This document shows positions 43,016 to 50,871 of a DNA stretch of 64,000 nt, piece after piece; positions within the stretch are counted from its first letter, which is position 1; the number at the start of each line of letters is the position of its first letter. The stretch spans positions 86,764-150,763 of the forward strand of contig DATEOC010000013.1 of NCBI GenBank assembly GCA_035274425.1. The letters are read 5' to 3'. Position numbers and translations under genes: made by a program. The stretch is from JADMIH01 sp035274425. Its GTDB lineage: Bacteria > Chloroflexota > Chloroflexia > QHBQ01 > JADMIH01. The notes below the pieces were generated by a model that had not been told where the DNA came from, ran no database searches, and saw only the letters and a list, made by a program, of their open reading frames with translations.

Positions 43016-44044
43016 TCACGCCGTGACGCCGTGGCGTTTGAGGGTCTCCAGGAGGACGCGTTCGATGTCCCAGTCATTCTGTATGCGTATGTAGCTTGCG
43101 CCGGAGCTGTAGCACCACTGCTCGGCCTCGTCGAGCCAGGCGTCGAGGCGGCGGTGGTACTCGGCGAGGCTCTCCGGGCCTAGATGGACCTCAAGTTGGC
43201 GGCCCGTTTCGCTGTCTATAAGCTCCACGTCACCGGTCACAGGCGGGTGAAGCTCTTCATGGCTGAGGAGGTGGAGCAGCGTGACCTGGAAGCCCGCGCC
43301 TACCAGGGCGCGAACCCCGGCGCGGTAGTCGTCCAATAAGAGGTCGGATATAACTATCGCCACGCGCCCCTGCCCCCGGTGCCCACCCCATGCCGCCAGC
43401 GTGTCATCGAATCCAACCGGCAGGGCCGTCTGTAGCTCTTGCAGGTAATGAAATAGGCTGGCAGACTCGGCTCTACCCCGGAATTTTGGATTTTGGATTT
43501 TGGATTTTGGATTTGGTTCAGGATTGCTCTCTCCGTCGTCCGTCGTCCGTCGTCCGTCGTCGCCGAGACCAGGCACCGCCAGTACAACGCTATCCAGGTG
43601 CGCGAGGGCTATGTAGCCGAGGGCGGAGGCGAGTCGGCGGGCTGCGTAGAACTTGGTGGGGGTACCGAAGTCCATAGAGGGGCTGGCGTCGAGGAGGATG
43701 TAGAGCACAGTGTCGTGCTCAGCCTGGGCCTGGCGGATGTGCAGGGTGCCGAGGCGCGCGTATGCGTTCCAATCCACGCGGCGCAGGTCATCTCCCGTGT
43801 TGTAAGGGCGATAATCGGCGAACTCGATCCCCGCCGTGCGCCGAACCGCGCTGTGCTCGCCCATCAGCCCTGACACGAGGTCCCTGCCGATAGAGAGGGT
43901 GAGGCGGTCGAGCTTCAGGAGGAACTCGGCGTCTACAAGTGCGGAGTGCGGAGTGCGGAGTGCGGATTTACCGCTTCCTTTCCGAAACGACGCCATGCGA
44001 TTTGCAATCCGAAATCCGAAATCCGAAATCCGAAATCGGCTCAC
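43016..44044 (-). CDS. DUF58-domain protein
   Basis: 342 residues. The DUF58 signature is YRPYNTGDDLRRVDWNAYARL, followed by LHIRQAQAE and a VWA-like fold with LLDASPSMDFG and VIISDLL-type strands. DUF58 proteins work with MoxR ATPases; here MoxR lies just upstream with a 4-bp GTGA overlap. The first ~36 residues (SDFGFRI, then SALRTPHSAL) are encoded by two heptamer arrays, and a middle insert (DDGRRTTDDGES, then NPKSKIQNPK) by two more. So about 60 residues of the protein are translated repeat. An internal ATG encoding MASFRKGSG could be the true start. Confidence 0.85.
   Translation of the reverse strand: MSRFRISDFGFRIANRMASFRKGSGKSALRTPHSALVDAEFLLKLDRLTLSIGRDLVSGLMGEHSAVRRTAGIEFADYRPYNTGDDLRRVDWNAYARLGTLHIRQAQAEHDTVLYILLDASPSMDFGTPTKFYAARRLASALGYIALAHLDSVVLAVPGLGDDGRRTTDDGESNPEPNPKSKIQNPKFRGRAESASLFHYLQELQTALPVGFDDTLAAWGGHRGQGRVAIVISDLLLDDYRAGVRALVGAGFQVTLLHLLSHEELHPPVTGDVELIDSETGRQLEVHLGPESLAEYHRRLDAWLDEAEQWCYSSGASYIRIQNDWDIERVLLETLKRHGVTA
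43483..43513. repeat. heptamer tandem repeat ATTTTGG x4, inside the DUF58 gene
   Basis: Period-7 array translated on the minus strand as NPKSKIQNPK. Confidence 0.95.
43534..43561. repeat. heptamer tandem repeat CGTCGTC x4, inside the DUF58 gene
   Basis: Four perfect units, translated on the minus strand as DDGRRTTDDG. Reverse complement of the 37073 unit. Confidence 0.95.
43939..43966. repeat. heptamer tandem repeat GTGCGGA x4, inside the DUF58 gene
   Basis: Four perfect units translated on the minus strand as SALRTPHSAL, near the N-terminus. Confidence 0.95.
44006..44033. repeat. heptamer tandem repeat AATCCGA x4, at the DUF58 gene start
   Basis: Four perfect units covering the first codons of the DUF58 frame (FRISDFGFRI). 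Confidence 0.95.
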
Positions 44045-45192
44045 TCCCTCACCTCGTGCATCAGCTGGGTGAGGATTGAGTCGGCGTCCACGTTCTGAAG
44101 CTGGGCTTCGACGTTGAGGACGATGCGGTGGCGCAGAGCGGGGTGCAGCACGCGCCGGAGGTCGTCATAGGAGACGTTGTAGCGCCCTGACAGTATGGCG
44201 TTCACCTTGCCTGCCAGCACCAGCGATTGTATTGCGCGCGGGCTGGCCCCGTATCGGACGTAGCGCCTGGCGATTTCGGAATTCGGAGTGCGGAGTGCGG
44301 ATTTGGAGTTACCTTGTGCGTTGCCATTACCTGATTCCGCACTCCGCACTCCGAATTCCGCACTCCCCTCAGGGTGGGTTGCCATGACCAGGCGGGCGGC
44401 GTAATCTAGCACAGGCTCGGCTATGGGCACGTCGCGCACCAGCCTCTGGAGTTGCTGGAGGGTATCGCCGTCCATGACTACTTTGCGCTCGCTGGAGGCA
44501 TTGCCGGTGGTGCGGCGGGCGATCTCTTTCAGCTCGTCAGGGGTTGGGTAGCCAACTATTAGCTTGAAGAAGAAGCGGTCAAGTTGGGCTTCGGGTAGGG
44601 GGTAGGTACCCTGGAGGTCTATGGGGTTCTGGGTCGCCAGTACGAAGAATGGCTCAGGGAGAGGATGGGTCTTGCGCCCCACGGTGACGGCGTGCTCCTG
44701 CATCGCTTCGAGCATAGCGGACTGCGTGCGTGGGGTGGCGCGGTTGATCTCATCGGCGAGGATAAGATTGGCGAAGACCGGCCCCTCCTGGAAGCTGAAG
44801 CTCCTGCCGTCCTCACCAGGCTTCATAACGTCAGTGCCAACGATGTCGGCAGGCATGAGGTCGGGGGTGAACTGGATGCGCCCATAAGTGAGGTCGGTGC
44901 ATTCCGCCAGGGTGCGTACCAGCAGGGTCTTGCCGAGGCCCGGCACACCCTCCAGGAGGACGTGCCCGCCCGCCAGCAGCGCGGTCAGCACGCCTCGCAC
45001 GACGCTACGCTGCCCTACGATTACTCCGGCCAGCTCCTCCTCAAGGGTAGAGACGAGGCGCTGGATTCCCCCCGCGATCTCTTCCGGTACGTGTTGCGTA
45101 TTGCGTGCTGCGTTATGTGGGCCTTGAGTGTCGTGAGCCTCGGTATAGCCACCTGTAGGTGGGGTTTGGGTTTCGGGTTGTGGGTATTGCAT
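44041..45192 (-). CDS. MoxR-family AAA+ ATPase
   Basis: 383 residues. Walker A GVPGLGKT (82-89), Walker B LILADEINRA (DE 146-147), sensor-1 LATQNP and the MoxR C-terminal GASPRAIQSLVLAGK. Known role: chaperone-like ATPase that assembles or activates VWA/DUF58 partner complexes, which follow directly in this operon. Between ATHPEGS and ARRYVRYGASPRA there is an insert of about 33 residues (about 275-307), encoded by a heptamer array and its inverted copy, at a surface loop where family members vary. N-terminus NAARNTQHV also looks repeat-derived. Weak ribosome-binding site. Confidence 0.92.
   Translation of the reverse strand: MQYPQPETQTPPTGGYTEAHDTQGPHNAARNTQHVPEEIAGGIQRLVSTLEEELAGVIVGQRSVVRGVLTALLAGGHVLLEGVPGLGKTLLVRTLAECTDLTYGRIQFTPDLMPADIVGTDVMKPGEDGRSFSFQEGPVFANLILADEINRATPRTQSAMLEAMQEHAVTVGRKTHPLPEPFFVLATQNPIDLQGTYPLPEAQLDRFFFKLIVGYPTPDELKEIARRTTGNASSERKVVMDGDTLQQLQRLVRDVPIAEPVLDYAARLVMATHPEGSAEFGVRSAESGNGNAQGNSKSALRTPNSEIARRYVRYGASPRAIQSLVLAGKVNAILSGRYNVSYDDLRRVLHPALRHRIVLNVEAQLQNVDADSILTQLMHEVRE
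44282..44366. repeat. GTGCGGA heptamers in inverted pair, inside the MoxR gene
   Basis: TTCGGAGTGCGGAGTGCGGA at 44282-44301 and the reverse-complement form at 44335-44366, separated by 33 bp. The frame stays open through both. Confidence 0.88.
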
Positions 45193-45246
45193 TATGGCCT
45201 TTCTAGTGGTCAGTAGTCTGTAGTCGGTAGTTTGTACTCAATTGCT

Positions 45247-45274
45247 CGTCGTCCGTCGTCCGTCGTCCATCGTC
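45247..45274. repeat. heptamer tandem repeat CGTCGTC x3 plus variant CATCGTC
   Basis: Between the Hint-protein stop and the MoxR start; the last unit touches the stop codon of the Hint gene. Confidence 0.92.
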
Positions 45275-46467
45275 TACTTACGTATCGTGCTGCCAAGCAG
45301 TATGCCGTTTGCCCAGTATGCTCCGGTGTCGCCTGAGGAGAGGATGTCGTAGGTATATGCATCCTTGTAGGGGAGCCATTGGGCGCTGACTACGGTCGCG
45401 CCGTCTACCGAGTCGCCTGCGTGGAGGGTGCCGATGGCACGCCCGCCTACGAGGGGGTGGCCTGGAGATACATATAGCTTGCGCCCATCGCTGAGGACGA
45501 GGTGGACTACCTGGTGGCTCGCCGTGACGGCACGTTGGGCGGTCTTGAGTACCACGCCTGCGACACGAGCGCCCGACTTATCTGTGGTCCACACGGCCAT
45601 GCCCTGTTTCATCTCCTGCACCTTGATGGGGCCATCAGGAGTATCGATGAGGGTATTGGCGGCGAGGCAGATGGGGCAGTTCACCTTGACGTTTGTCTTG
45701 GAGGCGACGGTGGTCTTACCGTTCACGTCGATAGTGCCTTCGATCCTGATGCCAGGTCCTTCCTGGCCGGGTTTGTCAGCATCGCCACCTACGGTTATGA
45801 CGAATTTGTAGGTGGTATCGCTCGCCTTTTCGAGGGTGACGGCGTTGAGACGCTTGTGCTCCCGGTAGGCAAAGAGCAATTGCTCAGGGGTCATCTTCGG
45901 GGTGGCGGAGATATTATTGTGCTTCAGTATCGATTGGTACTCTTCGCTCGCCTTGTCTACGCTGTCGTACCAAGCCTGGGCCGATGTGCCCTCATCGCGC
46001 ACGAGAGGCCAGTAATCGGGGTCGCAATATACCAGGTCTTTGCCGAAGACCTCGAAGAGCTGGTATTTCAAGTCGGTGGGTGAAAGCTGTGCGTTGGAAG
46101 GGTCGCCGCCTGGATACTTGCGATTGAACTGGAGGCGGCCAAGCTGAGAAAGGAGCACGTCGTGGGGCGCGGGGTTCTCTGGGTGCAGCTCGAAGACGGC
46201 GCGCTCGAAGTACTGCACCTTGTATGGTTTGCCATTGAGGTCTGATACCTCACTGAACTCGCCGCTCAGAGGGAAGCCCTGCTGGGCGAGGCCGCCATGC
46301 GTGTTCCAGTAAGTGAGGAACTTGCCGCAGACCGTCTTGCCCGTCTCCTTGAAAGTCTGGCACCCAGGTTGCGCGAATGTCTCAAAGAAGCGCAGGGGCT
46401 GGAATATAGTGGTCAGCACCATCACTACCGTTACCAGTAACGCCTGGGACAATATGCGCTTTAGCAT
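45274..46467 (-). CDS. secreted protein with C-terminal Hint (intein/hedgehog-like) domain
   Basis: 397 residues. Signal peptide or N-anchor 1-33. Domain 1 about 37-120 with GKFLTYWNTHGGLAQQGFPL and VQYFERAVFELHPEN, a module common in Chloroflexota surface proteins. Middle helical part 130-215. Hint domain 267-397: C267 in CPICLAANTLIDTPDG (block A, splice Cys), SPGHPL (block B His, H337) and an end of AYWANGILLGST. The usual C-terminal His-Asn is absent and only a few residues follow, so self-cleavage at C267 by an N-S shift is possible but splicing is not (inference). It lies between MoxR and the coiled-coil membrane protein, same strand. AGGAGG before the ATG. Confidence 0.8.
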   Translation of the reverse strand: MLKRILSQALLVTVVMVLTTIFQPLRFFETFAQPGCQTFKETGKTVCGKFLTYWNTHGGLAQQGFPLSGEFSEVSDLNGKPYKVQYFERAVFELHPENPAPHDVLLSQLGRLQFNRKYPGGDPSNAQLSPTDLKYQLFEVFGKDLVYCDPDYWPLVRDEGTSAQAWYDSVDKASEEYQSILKHNNISATPKMTPEQLLFAYREHKRLNAVTLEKASDTTYKFVITVGGDADKPGQEGPGIRIEGTIDVNGKTTVASKTNVKVNCPICLAANTLIDTPDGPIKVQEMKQGMAVWTTDKSGARVAGVVLKTAQRAVTASHQVVHLVLSDGRKLYVSPGHPLVGGRAIGTLHAGDSVDGATVVSAQWLPYKDAYTYDILSSGDTGAYWANGILLGSTIRK

Positions 46468-46494
46468 GGTTAGCCTCCTTGTTGGGCCGTGAAA

Positions 46495-46520
46495 CGTGAT
46501 GCGTGATGCGTGATGCGTGA
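46495..46520. repeat. heptamer tandem repeat CGTGATG x3.7
   Basis: Just upstream of the Hint gene. A short form (GTGAAACGTGATGCGTGA) also occurs at 11155-11172 after crtB. A degenerate TTCGTCC series follows at 46567-46595. Confidence 0.9.
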
Positions 46521-46597
46521 ATCCCTGATAAATCTCTGCGACCTCTGCGGCTCTGCGGTGAAACCTTTCGTCCTTTGTCGTTCGTCCTTCGTCCCGA

Positions 46598-48202
46598 TCA
46601 CGGTTCCGGGGTGAAGAACTTGCGAATGACCTCCCAACGGTCTAGCGGTAGGCTGCCGGTCTCGCCTGGGACGTTGACGGCGTTGCCGGGAGAGACGGGT
46701 GACGCCCCGCTTGCACCTGCTCCACCATCGAGGGTGAGGCCGGGGTGGTCTTGCTGCTGGTTAGGTTGGGGCTGGGTGTTTCCAGGCTCAGGCTTGGCGT
46801 CCAATTCAAAGGGATTGCCAGGCACGTCGAGGTCCGTCGTGTCCTTCGGGCCGTTGACACGAGTGCCCTGGCCGGGCGCGCCACTCTGGCTGCTCCCCTC
46901 GCCACCCTGCGACTTGTCACCGCCACCCTGGCCCGGCTGATCGCTTTCACTTTTTCCTGCCTGCCCGGTCTCGCCCCCACCTTGCGGCCCTTCCTGTCCA
47001 GACTGATCTCCCTCCTCTTCACCTGCGCCCGTGTTACCTTGCTCGCTTTGGTCCCCCGGCTGTTGGGATGCGCCCTGCTCACCACCTGACGATTCCTCGG
47101 GGAAGTTCTTAGCCAGCTCCTGTTGGGGGATGACGTTAGCGGCGGTCTGTTGCATCGCATCCGCCAGGTTCTGCATCGCCTCTTCCACCGATTTATAGTC
47201 GCCGTCACGCAGGGCCTTGGCAGCGTCTCGTTCGGCGTTCTTCAGCAGTCGATTCGCGTCGGTGTCTTGCGCGGCTTGCTCCAATGCGTCGGCAAGGCCC
47301 TCTTTCGCTGCCTTCGAGACCTGGTCGTTTTCCTTACCCAGCTCTGTAAGCTCTTGTGCAGCCTCGTCCGTGTTACCCTGCTTGAGAGCGTCAGCGGCCT
47401 GTTGCGTTACACTCTGGCCGTCGAGGGCGCGGCCCAGGCGGGCCAGGTCGCTCTCGGCCTGTTGTGAGGCGTCGGCCTGGTCCTGCGGAGAAGTGGGTTG
47501 GTCGGGTGTAGCAGTGGCCTCGCCACTCTGGTCGTCCTGGGCACCTCCATCAAGTGCAAGCTCGTCAGGCTCTGCCGTTGGGGTCGGTTCGGGTGTAAGC
47601 TCGGAGGGGGGGAGGCCTGGATCGGCTGTGGGCGCTGCGAGTGACGCTACCACCGGCTGGTCGGGCGGGAGAGTACCCACCCCGAAGGGGGAGAAACCTC
47701 CACCCTTCAGCATGAAGAGGCTGAGCGCCAGCAGGAGAAGACCCAGACCTGTAGCTGTCAGGTTCCAGGGCGTGTGAGTCGGATAGAGAGCTTTAGGTTG
47801 GACCCGTGCCAGCATCGTCGCGCTTGTCTTGATTTGCGCGTCGGTGAGGGGCACTGTCTCCCCCCTTGACATCAATTCGACTGAGGTAATTAAGCGTTGG
47901 TTATTATCAAGTCGTCTATCTAGAAGCGCGGCTGTATCAGAGAGGGTGGGCTTGCGGGCCGCTTCGATTGCGAGCGCGAGTAAAGGGAGTAGGAAAGTAA
48001 GCACCACAGCTATCGGGAGCGCACCCTGGACCGGCAGGTCGAAATAATAAATTAGAGCTGTGATGAGCCAGGTCGTCCCTATACCAAGTGCGGATATAGC
48101 AAGGTAGCGCCGCCTGCGCGTGCACCTGACTCGTTTCCGGTAGCTGCCAAGCATCGAGACGATTTGGAACCTGGCGTGTTTAGTTTTGTTGTCTAAAGCC
48201 AA
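46598..48202 (-). CDS. membrane protein with long coiled-coil and Gln/Gly/Glu-rich tail (DUF4175-like layout)
   Basis: 534 residues. TM 1-2 about 33-80 (YLAISALGIGTTWLITALIYYF; ALPIAVVLTFLLPLLALAIE), an aspartate/leucine-rich cytoplasmic part, TM 3 about 148-165, then Pro/Thr linker, helical coiled coil about 235-355 (Ala/Gln/Asp rich) and a disordered Gln/Gly/Ser/Glu tail. The layout resembles DUF4175 proteins seen in MoxR-VWA operons, but no conserved motif fixes the family. Start is a TTG inside the end of the peptidase gene (10-bp overlap) with GAGGAGAACC before it, so translation is coupled. Confidence 0.75.
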   Translation of the reverse strand: MALDNKTKHARFQIVSMLGSYRKRVRCTRRRRYLAISALGIGTTWLITALIYYFDLPVQGALPIAVVLTFLLPLLALAIEAARKPTLSDTAALLDRRLDNNQRLITSVELMSRGETVPLTDAQIKTSATMLARVQPKALYPTHTPWNLTATGLGLLLLALSLFMLKGGGFSPFGVGTLPPDQPVVASLAAPTADPGLPPSELTPEPTPTAEPDELALDGGAQDDQSGEATATPDQPTSPQDQADASQQAESDLARLGRALDGQSVTQQAADALKQGNTDEAAQELTELGKENDQVSKAAKEGLADALEQAAQDTDANRLLKNAERDAAKALRDGDYKSVEEAMQNLADAMQQTAANVIPQQELAKNFPEESSGGEQGASQQPGDQSEQGNTGAGEEEGDQSGQEGPQGGGETGQAGKSESDQPGQGGGDKSQGGEGSSQSGAPGQGTRVNGPKDTTDLDVPGNPFELDAKPEPGNTQPQPNQQQDHPGLTLDGGAGASGASPVSPGNAVNVPGETGSLPLDRWEVIRKFFTPEP

Positions 48203-49782
48203 GATTGGTTCTCCTCTCTCAACAGAGGTGTGGCGGCAAGGTCCGTGCCACGCGCTTTACGCTTGCGAGCGCGCATGAGGGTCGTCCAGCCTCCTAGAAT
48301 TACGCCTGCCAATACCAGGGTGCCAGCGCCCGCTATCCCTAAGCCAATGGCCTGCTGCCAGGTCCATACCTCCGACAGGAGGGCATTCGCCTCGGTCACG
48401 TGAACCGAGTCACCCAGGGCGGAGAAAGCCTGCCCTGCCTCCGTTGCCGAAGTCCTGGCCCCATTGAAATCGAGTCCCTTGATATTGGCTCGCGCTCTTT
48501 CTATTTGGGTTATTGCGTTTATGCCCTTTTGAGCAAACAGGGATATGTCGTCCGCGTGTTTCTGGTAATCAGATAAGCTTAGCTCTGTGAAGGCTTCACT
48601 TGCGGATAGGGCACCCGTATTGGCCTTAGCGTAGTCGAATGCCTCGAGGTCTTTGCGGGCTTGAGCGGCGGCCTGGTCAGCTTCTCTGGCTTTAGTGGCA
48701 TTAGCCAGGTATGCAGTGGCCTGGGATGCGCGGTCTTGACGGCCCAGGTCGGTATATAGACGCTCAGCTTGCTTGAAATGTTCCTCAGCGTCTGCAAACT
48801 GTCCCGCGCCCATGAGGGCCAGACCATAGTCGAGGTCGTTCGCGCTCAGGACGTTGTGCTTCCACCCGTCCTGGAGGAAGCCTGGAAGGTAGTCGCGCCA
48901 CTCCTTTTCAAGCTCTTCTACCGATTTGCCATAGGCAAGGAGGATGGCGTGGCGATATTCGAGGTCATCGCGCAGGCCCGCGAGGAAGCGGACGAACGGC
49001 TCCATGCCATAGCGGTCCGCGAGGAAGGCCATTACAGAGTAACTTTGCGGGTAAGCCACCTCGATCTTCTGGCGGAATTTCGCGAAGTCGTTGAGGTCGG
49101 TCCAGGATAAAAAGGGTTCGCCCGCAGTCTGGGCATCTTGCAGGCCCTGCACTACCTCTTCGGCGCGTGTGGAAGAAAGCTCGTTGTACTGCCCAAGCCC
49201 CTCGTGGAAGCCAATTGGGAGGCGTTGATTGGAGAGGCTGCCCGCGACGATATGGGTTATCTCATGCCGGAAGCTCTCGCGGGCAAGAGCGGGGGGTTGC
49301 TGCCGCAGGCGCTCGACGGCGACACCTATCTCTTTGCGCTCCGGGATGGCGTGGGCCAGGATGCCGGGGTGAAGCTCGGCCATCGGGTTGGCCTGCCAGT
49401 AGTCAGGCTCGGTGGCGTAGATGTTGAGGGTCATCCCTCCGACCGGCTCCGCACCGAGCAGCTCGCTCACGGCTCGATCTACCTCGTCAATGAAGCCTGC
49501 ATACCAGAGAGCGGTCTTCTCTTCTCCTGGTGGATAGAAGATGATGAAGTAATCAGTGGTCTGGGTGGCCTCTTCGAGTGCGGAGTGCGGAGTGCGGAGT
49601 GCGGAATAGATGACGGACGAAGGACGAAGGACGAAGGACGAAGGGCTGGCTGAGGCTGGCCCGTGGGCGGCCTCAGCCAGAGCCTGGGGAGGGGGCGCGA
49701 GGGGGGCGGCTGTGGATATGGCTAGCAGGAGAAGGACCGCAGCGCGCAGCCAGAATCGAATGCTGGGGGCGGTTGTTGTCAT
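48193..49782 (-). CDS. membrane-anchored MA-family metallopeptidase
   Basis: 529 residues. Signal peptide 1-36; peptidase domain about 75-290 with zinc motif HEITH (H173, E174, H177) and downstream Glu in FHEGLGQY, as in MA-type (gluzincin-like) enzymes; TPR-like helical region about 315-470; C-terminal TM (IGLGIAGAGTLVLAGVILGG) and basic tail. Predicted extracellular zinc protease tethered by its C-terminus. Residues 44-70, just after the signal peptide, are encoded by two heptamer arrays (PSSFVLRPSSV, SALRTPHSAL). Probably first gene of the MoxR/VWA operon; divergent from sodA. Confidence 0.82.
   Translation of the reverse strand: MTTTAPSIRFWLRAAVLLLLAISTAAPLAPPPQALAEAAHGPASASPSSFVLRPSSVIYSALRTPHSALEEATQTTDYFIIFYPPGEEKTALWYAGFIDEVDRAVSELLGAEPVGGMTLNIYATEPDYWQANPMAELHPGILAHAIPERKEIGVAVERLRQQPPALARESFRHEITHIVAGSLSNQRLPIGFHEGLGQYNELSSTRAEEVVQGLQDAQTAGEPFLSWTDLNDFAKFRQKIEVAYPQSYSVMAFLADRYGMEPFVRFLAGLRDDLEYRHAILLAYGKSVEELEKEWRDYLPGFLQDGWKHNVLSANDLDYGLALMGAGQFADAEEHFKQAERLYTDLGRQDRASQATAYLANATKAREADQAAAQARKDLEAFDYAKANTGALSASEAFTELSLSDYQKHADDISLFAQKGINAITQIERARANIKGLDFNGARTSATEAGQAFSALGDSVHVTEANALLSEVWTWQQAIGLGIAGAGTLVLAGVILGGWTTLMRARKRKARGTDLAATPLLREENQSWL
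49576..49603. repeat. heptamer tandem repeat GAGTGCG x4, inside the peptidase gene
   Basis: Four perfect units, translated as SALRTPHSAL near the start of the mature protein. Confidence 0.95.
49615..49642. repeat. heptamer tandem repeat GGACGAA x4, inside the peptidase gene
   Basis: Four perfect units, translated as SSFVLRPSSV. It lies 11 bp from a second array of a different unit. Confidence 0.95.
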
Positions 49783-49857
49783 CGTTCGCTGTCGCAGTCT
49801 AGAGGGGACCTAGCCACTGGTTCACCCTTGATAGTGGAGTATACCATATTGCGCGCC

Positions 49858-49885
49858 TTGACGTGGCGCGGTATATGCATACAAT
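49858..49885 (+). promoter_or_regulatory. sigma-70-type promoter of sodA
   Basis: TTGACG (49858-49863), 16-bp spacer, TACAAT (49880-49885), about 135 bp before the sodA start. Confidence 0.5.
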
Positions 49886-50021
49886 AATACATTGGGTCGT
49901 CGTTCTTGGTTGCATATCTAGCTTACTTGGGACCGTATCTTGAGGGATATGTAGCTTTCTAAGGCCCTCCCCTTTCAGGGAATATCGAATACAAGCCTAT
50001 ACGTTCAGGAGGAACAATAAA

Positions 50022-50633
50022 ATGGCCCATTCAGTACCCGATCTACCTTACGATTATAGCGCGCTGGAGCCGTACATTGACGAGGAGACTATGCACCTGC
50101 ACCACGATAAGCACCATGCCGCATATGTGAACAATCTCAACGCGGCGCTTGAGAAGTACCCCGATTTGCAGGGGAAGAGCGCGGAGGAGCTTATCAAAGA
50201 CCTCAACAGCGTGCCCGAAGATATACGCACCGCGGTGCGCAACAATGGAGGAGGGCACGTCAACCACACGATGTTCTGGGAGATCATGGGTCCCAACGGA
50301 GGCGGTGAGCCGACCGGTAAGGTCGCGGAAGCGATCAACACCTGCTTCGGCGGTTTCGAGGAGATGAAGAAGCAATTCAACGAAGCGGGGACAAAGCGTT
50401 TCGGCAGCGGCTGGGCGTGGATCGTGACCTCCGGCGACGGCCATCTCCACATCACGAGCACTGCCAACCAGGACAATCCGATGTCCGAAGGGATGTACCC
50501 GGTGCTGGGTAATGACGTGTGGGAGCACGCTTATTATCTGAAGTACCAGAACCGCAGACCGGAGTACCTTGCGGCCTGGTGGAATGTGGTCAACTGGGAT
50601 AAGGTGAATGAAAGGTTCGAGAGCGCAGGGTAG
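50022..50633 (+). CDS. sodA: superoxide dismutase, Mn/Fe family
   Basis: Converts superoxide to oxygen and hydrogen peroxide in the cytoplasm. 203 residues, normal length. Metal ligands seen: H27 (MHLHHDKHH), H82 (HVNHTMFW), D165 and H169 (GNDVWEHAYYLKY). GGGHVNH and Gln in ANQDNP favour the manganese form over iron. A strong AGGAGG precedes the ATG, a sigma-70-like promoter lies upstream and an intrinsic terminator follows, so it is a single-gene unit. Confidence 0.95.
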   Translation: MAHSVPDLPYDYSALEPYIDEETMHLHHDKHHAAYVNNLNAALEKYPDLQGKSAEELIKDLNSVPEDIRTAVRNNGGGHVNHTMFWEIMGPNGGGEPTGKVAEAINTCFGGFEEMKKQFNEAGTKRFGSGWAWIVTSGDGHLHITSTANQDNPMSEGMYPVLGNDVWEHAYYLKYQNRRPEYLAAWWNVVNWDKVNERFESAG

Positions 50634-50647
50634 TTACATGCTGCTAC

Positions 50648-50691
50648 CGAGAGAAGGGGAGGATGCATAGGAAAATCCTCCCCTTCTCTCG
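50648..50691 (+). terminator. 16-bp intrinsic terminator of sodA
   Basis: CGAGAGAAGGGGAGGA pairs perfectly with 50676-50691, 12-base loop, TTT after. Thirteen bases of the left arm (AGAGAAGGGGAGG) recur in the hairpin at 63820. Confidence 0.85.
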
Positions 50692-50871
50692 TTTAACAGG
50701 CCTGTGAGTAGCAATGGAACGAAAACTTACGCTAAGAAGATAGTTAGTCCGAGATACGGAAGTCTACGAACTGAGAATACGTAGCCTTCCCTTGCTGCGC
50801 TCGGTGCTCAACATGCTTCAGCCGAGGTTCAACTGGGGATGAAACTCACCATCATGCTACCATGCCCTTAG

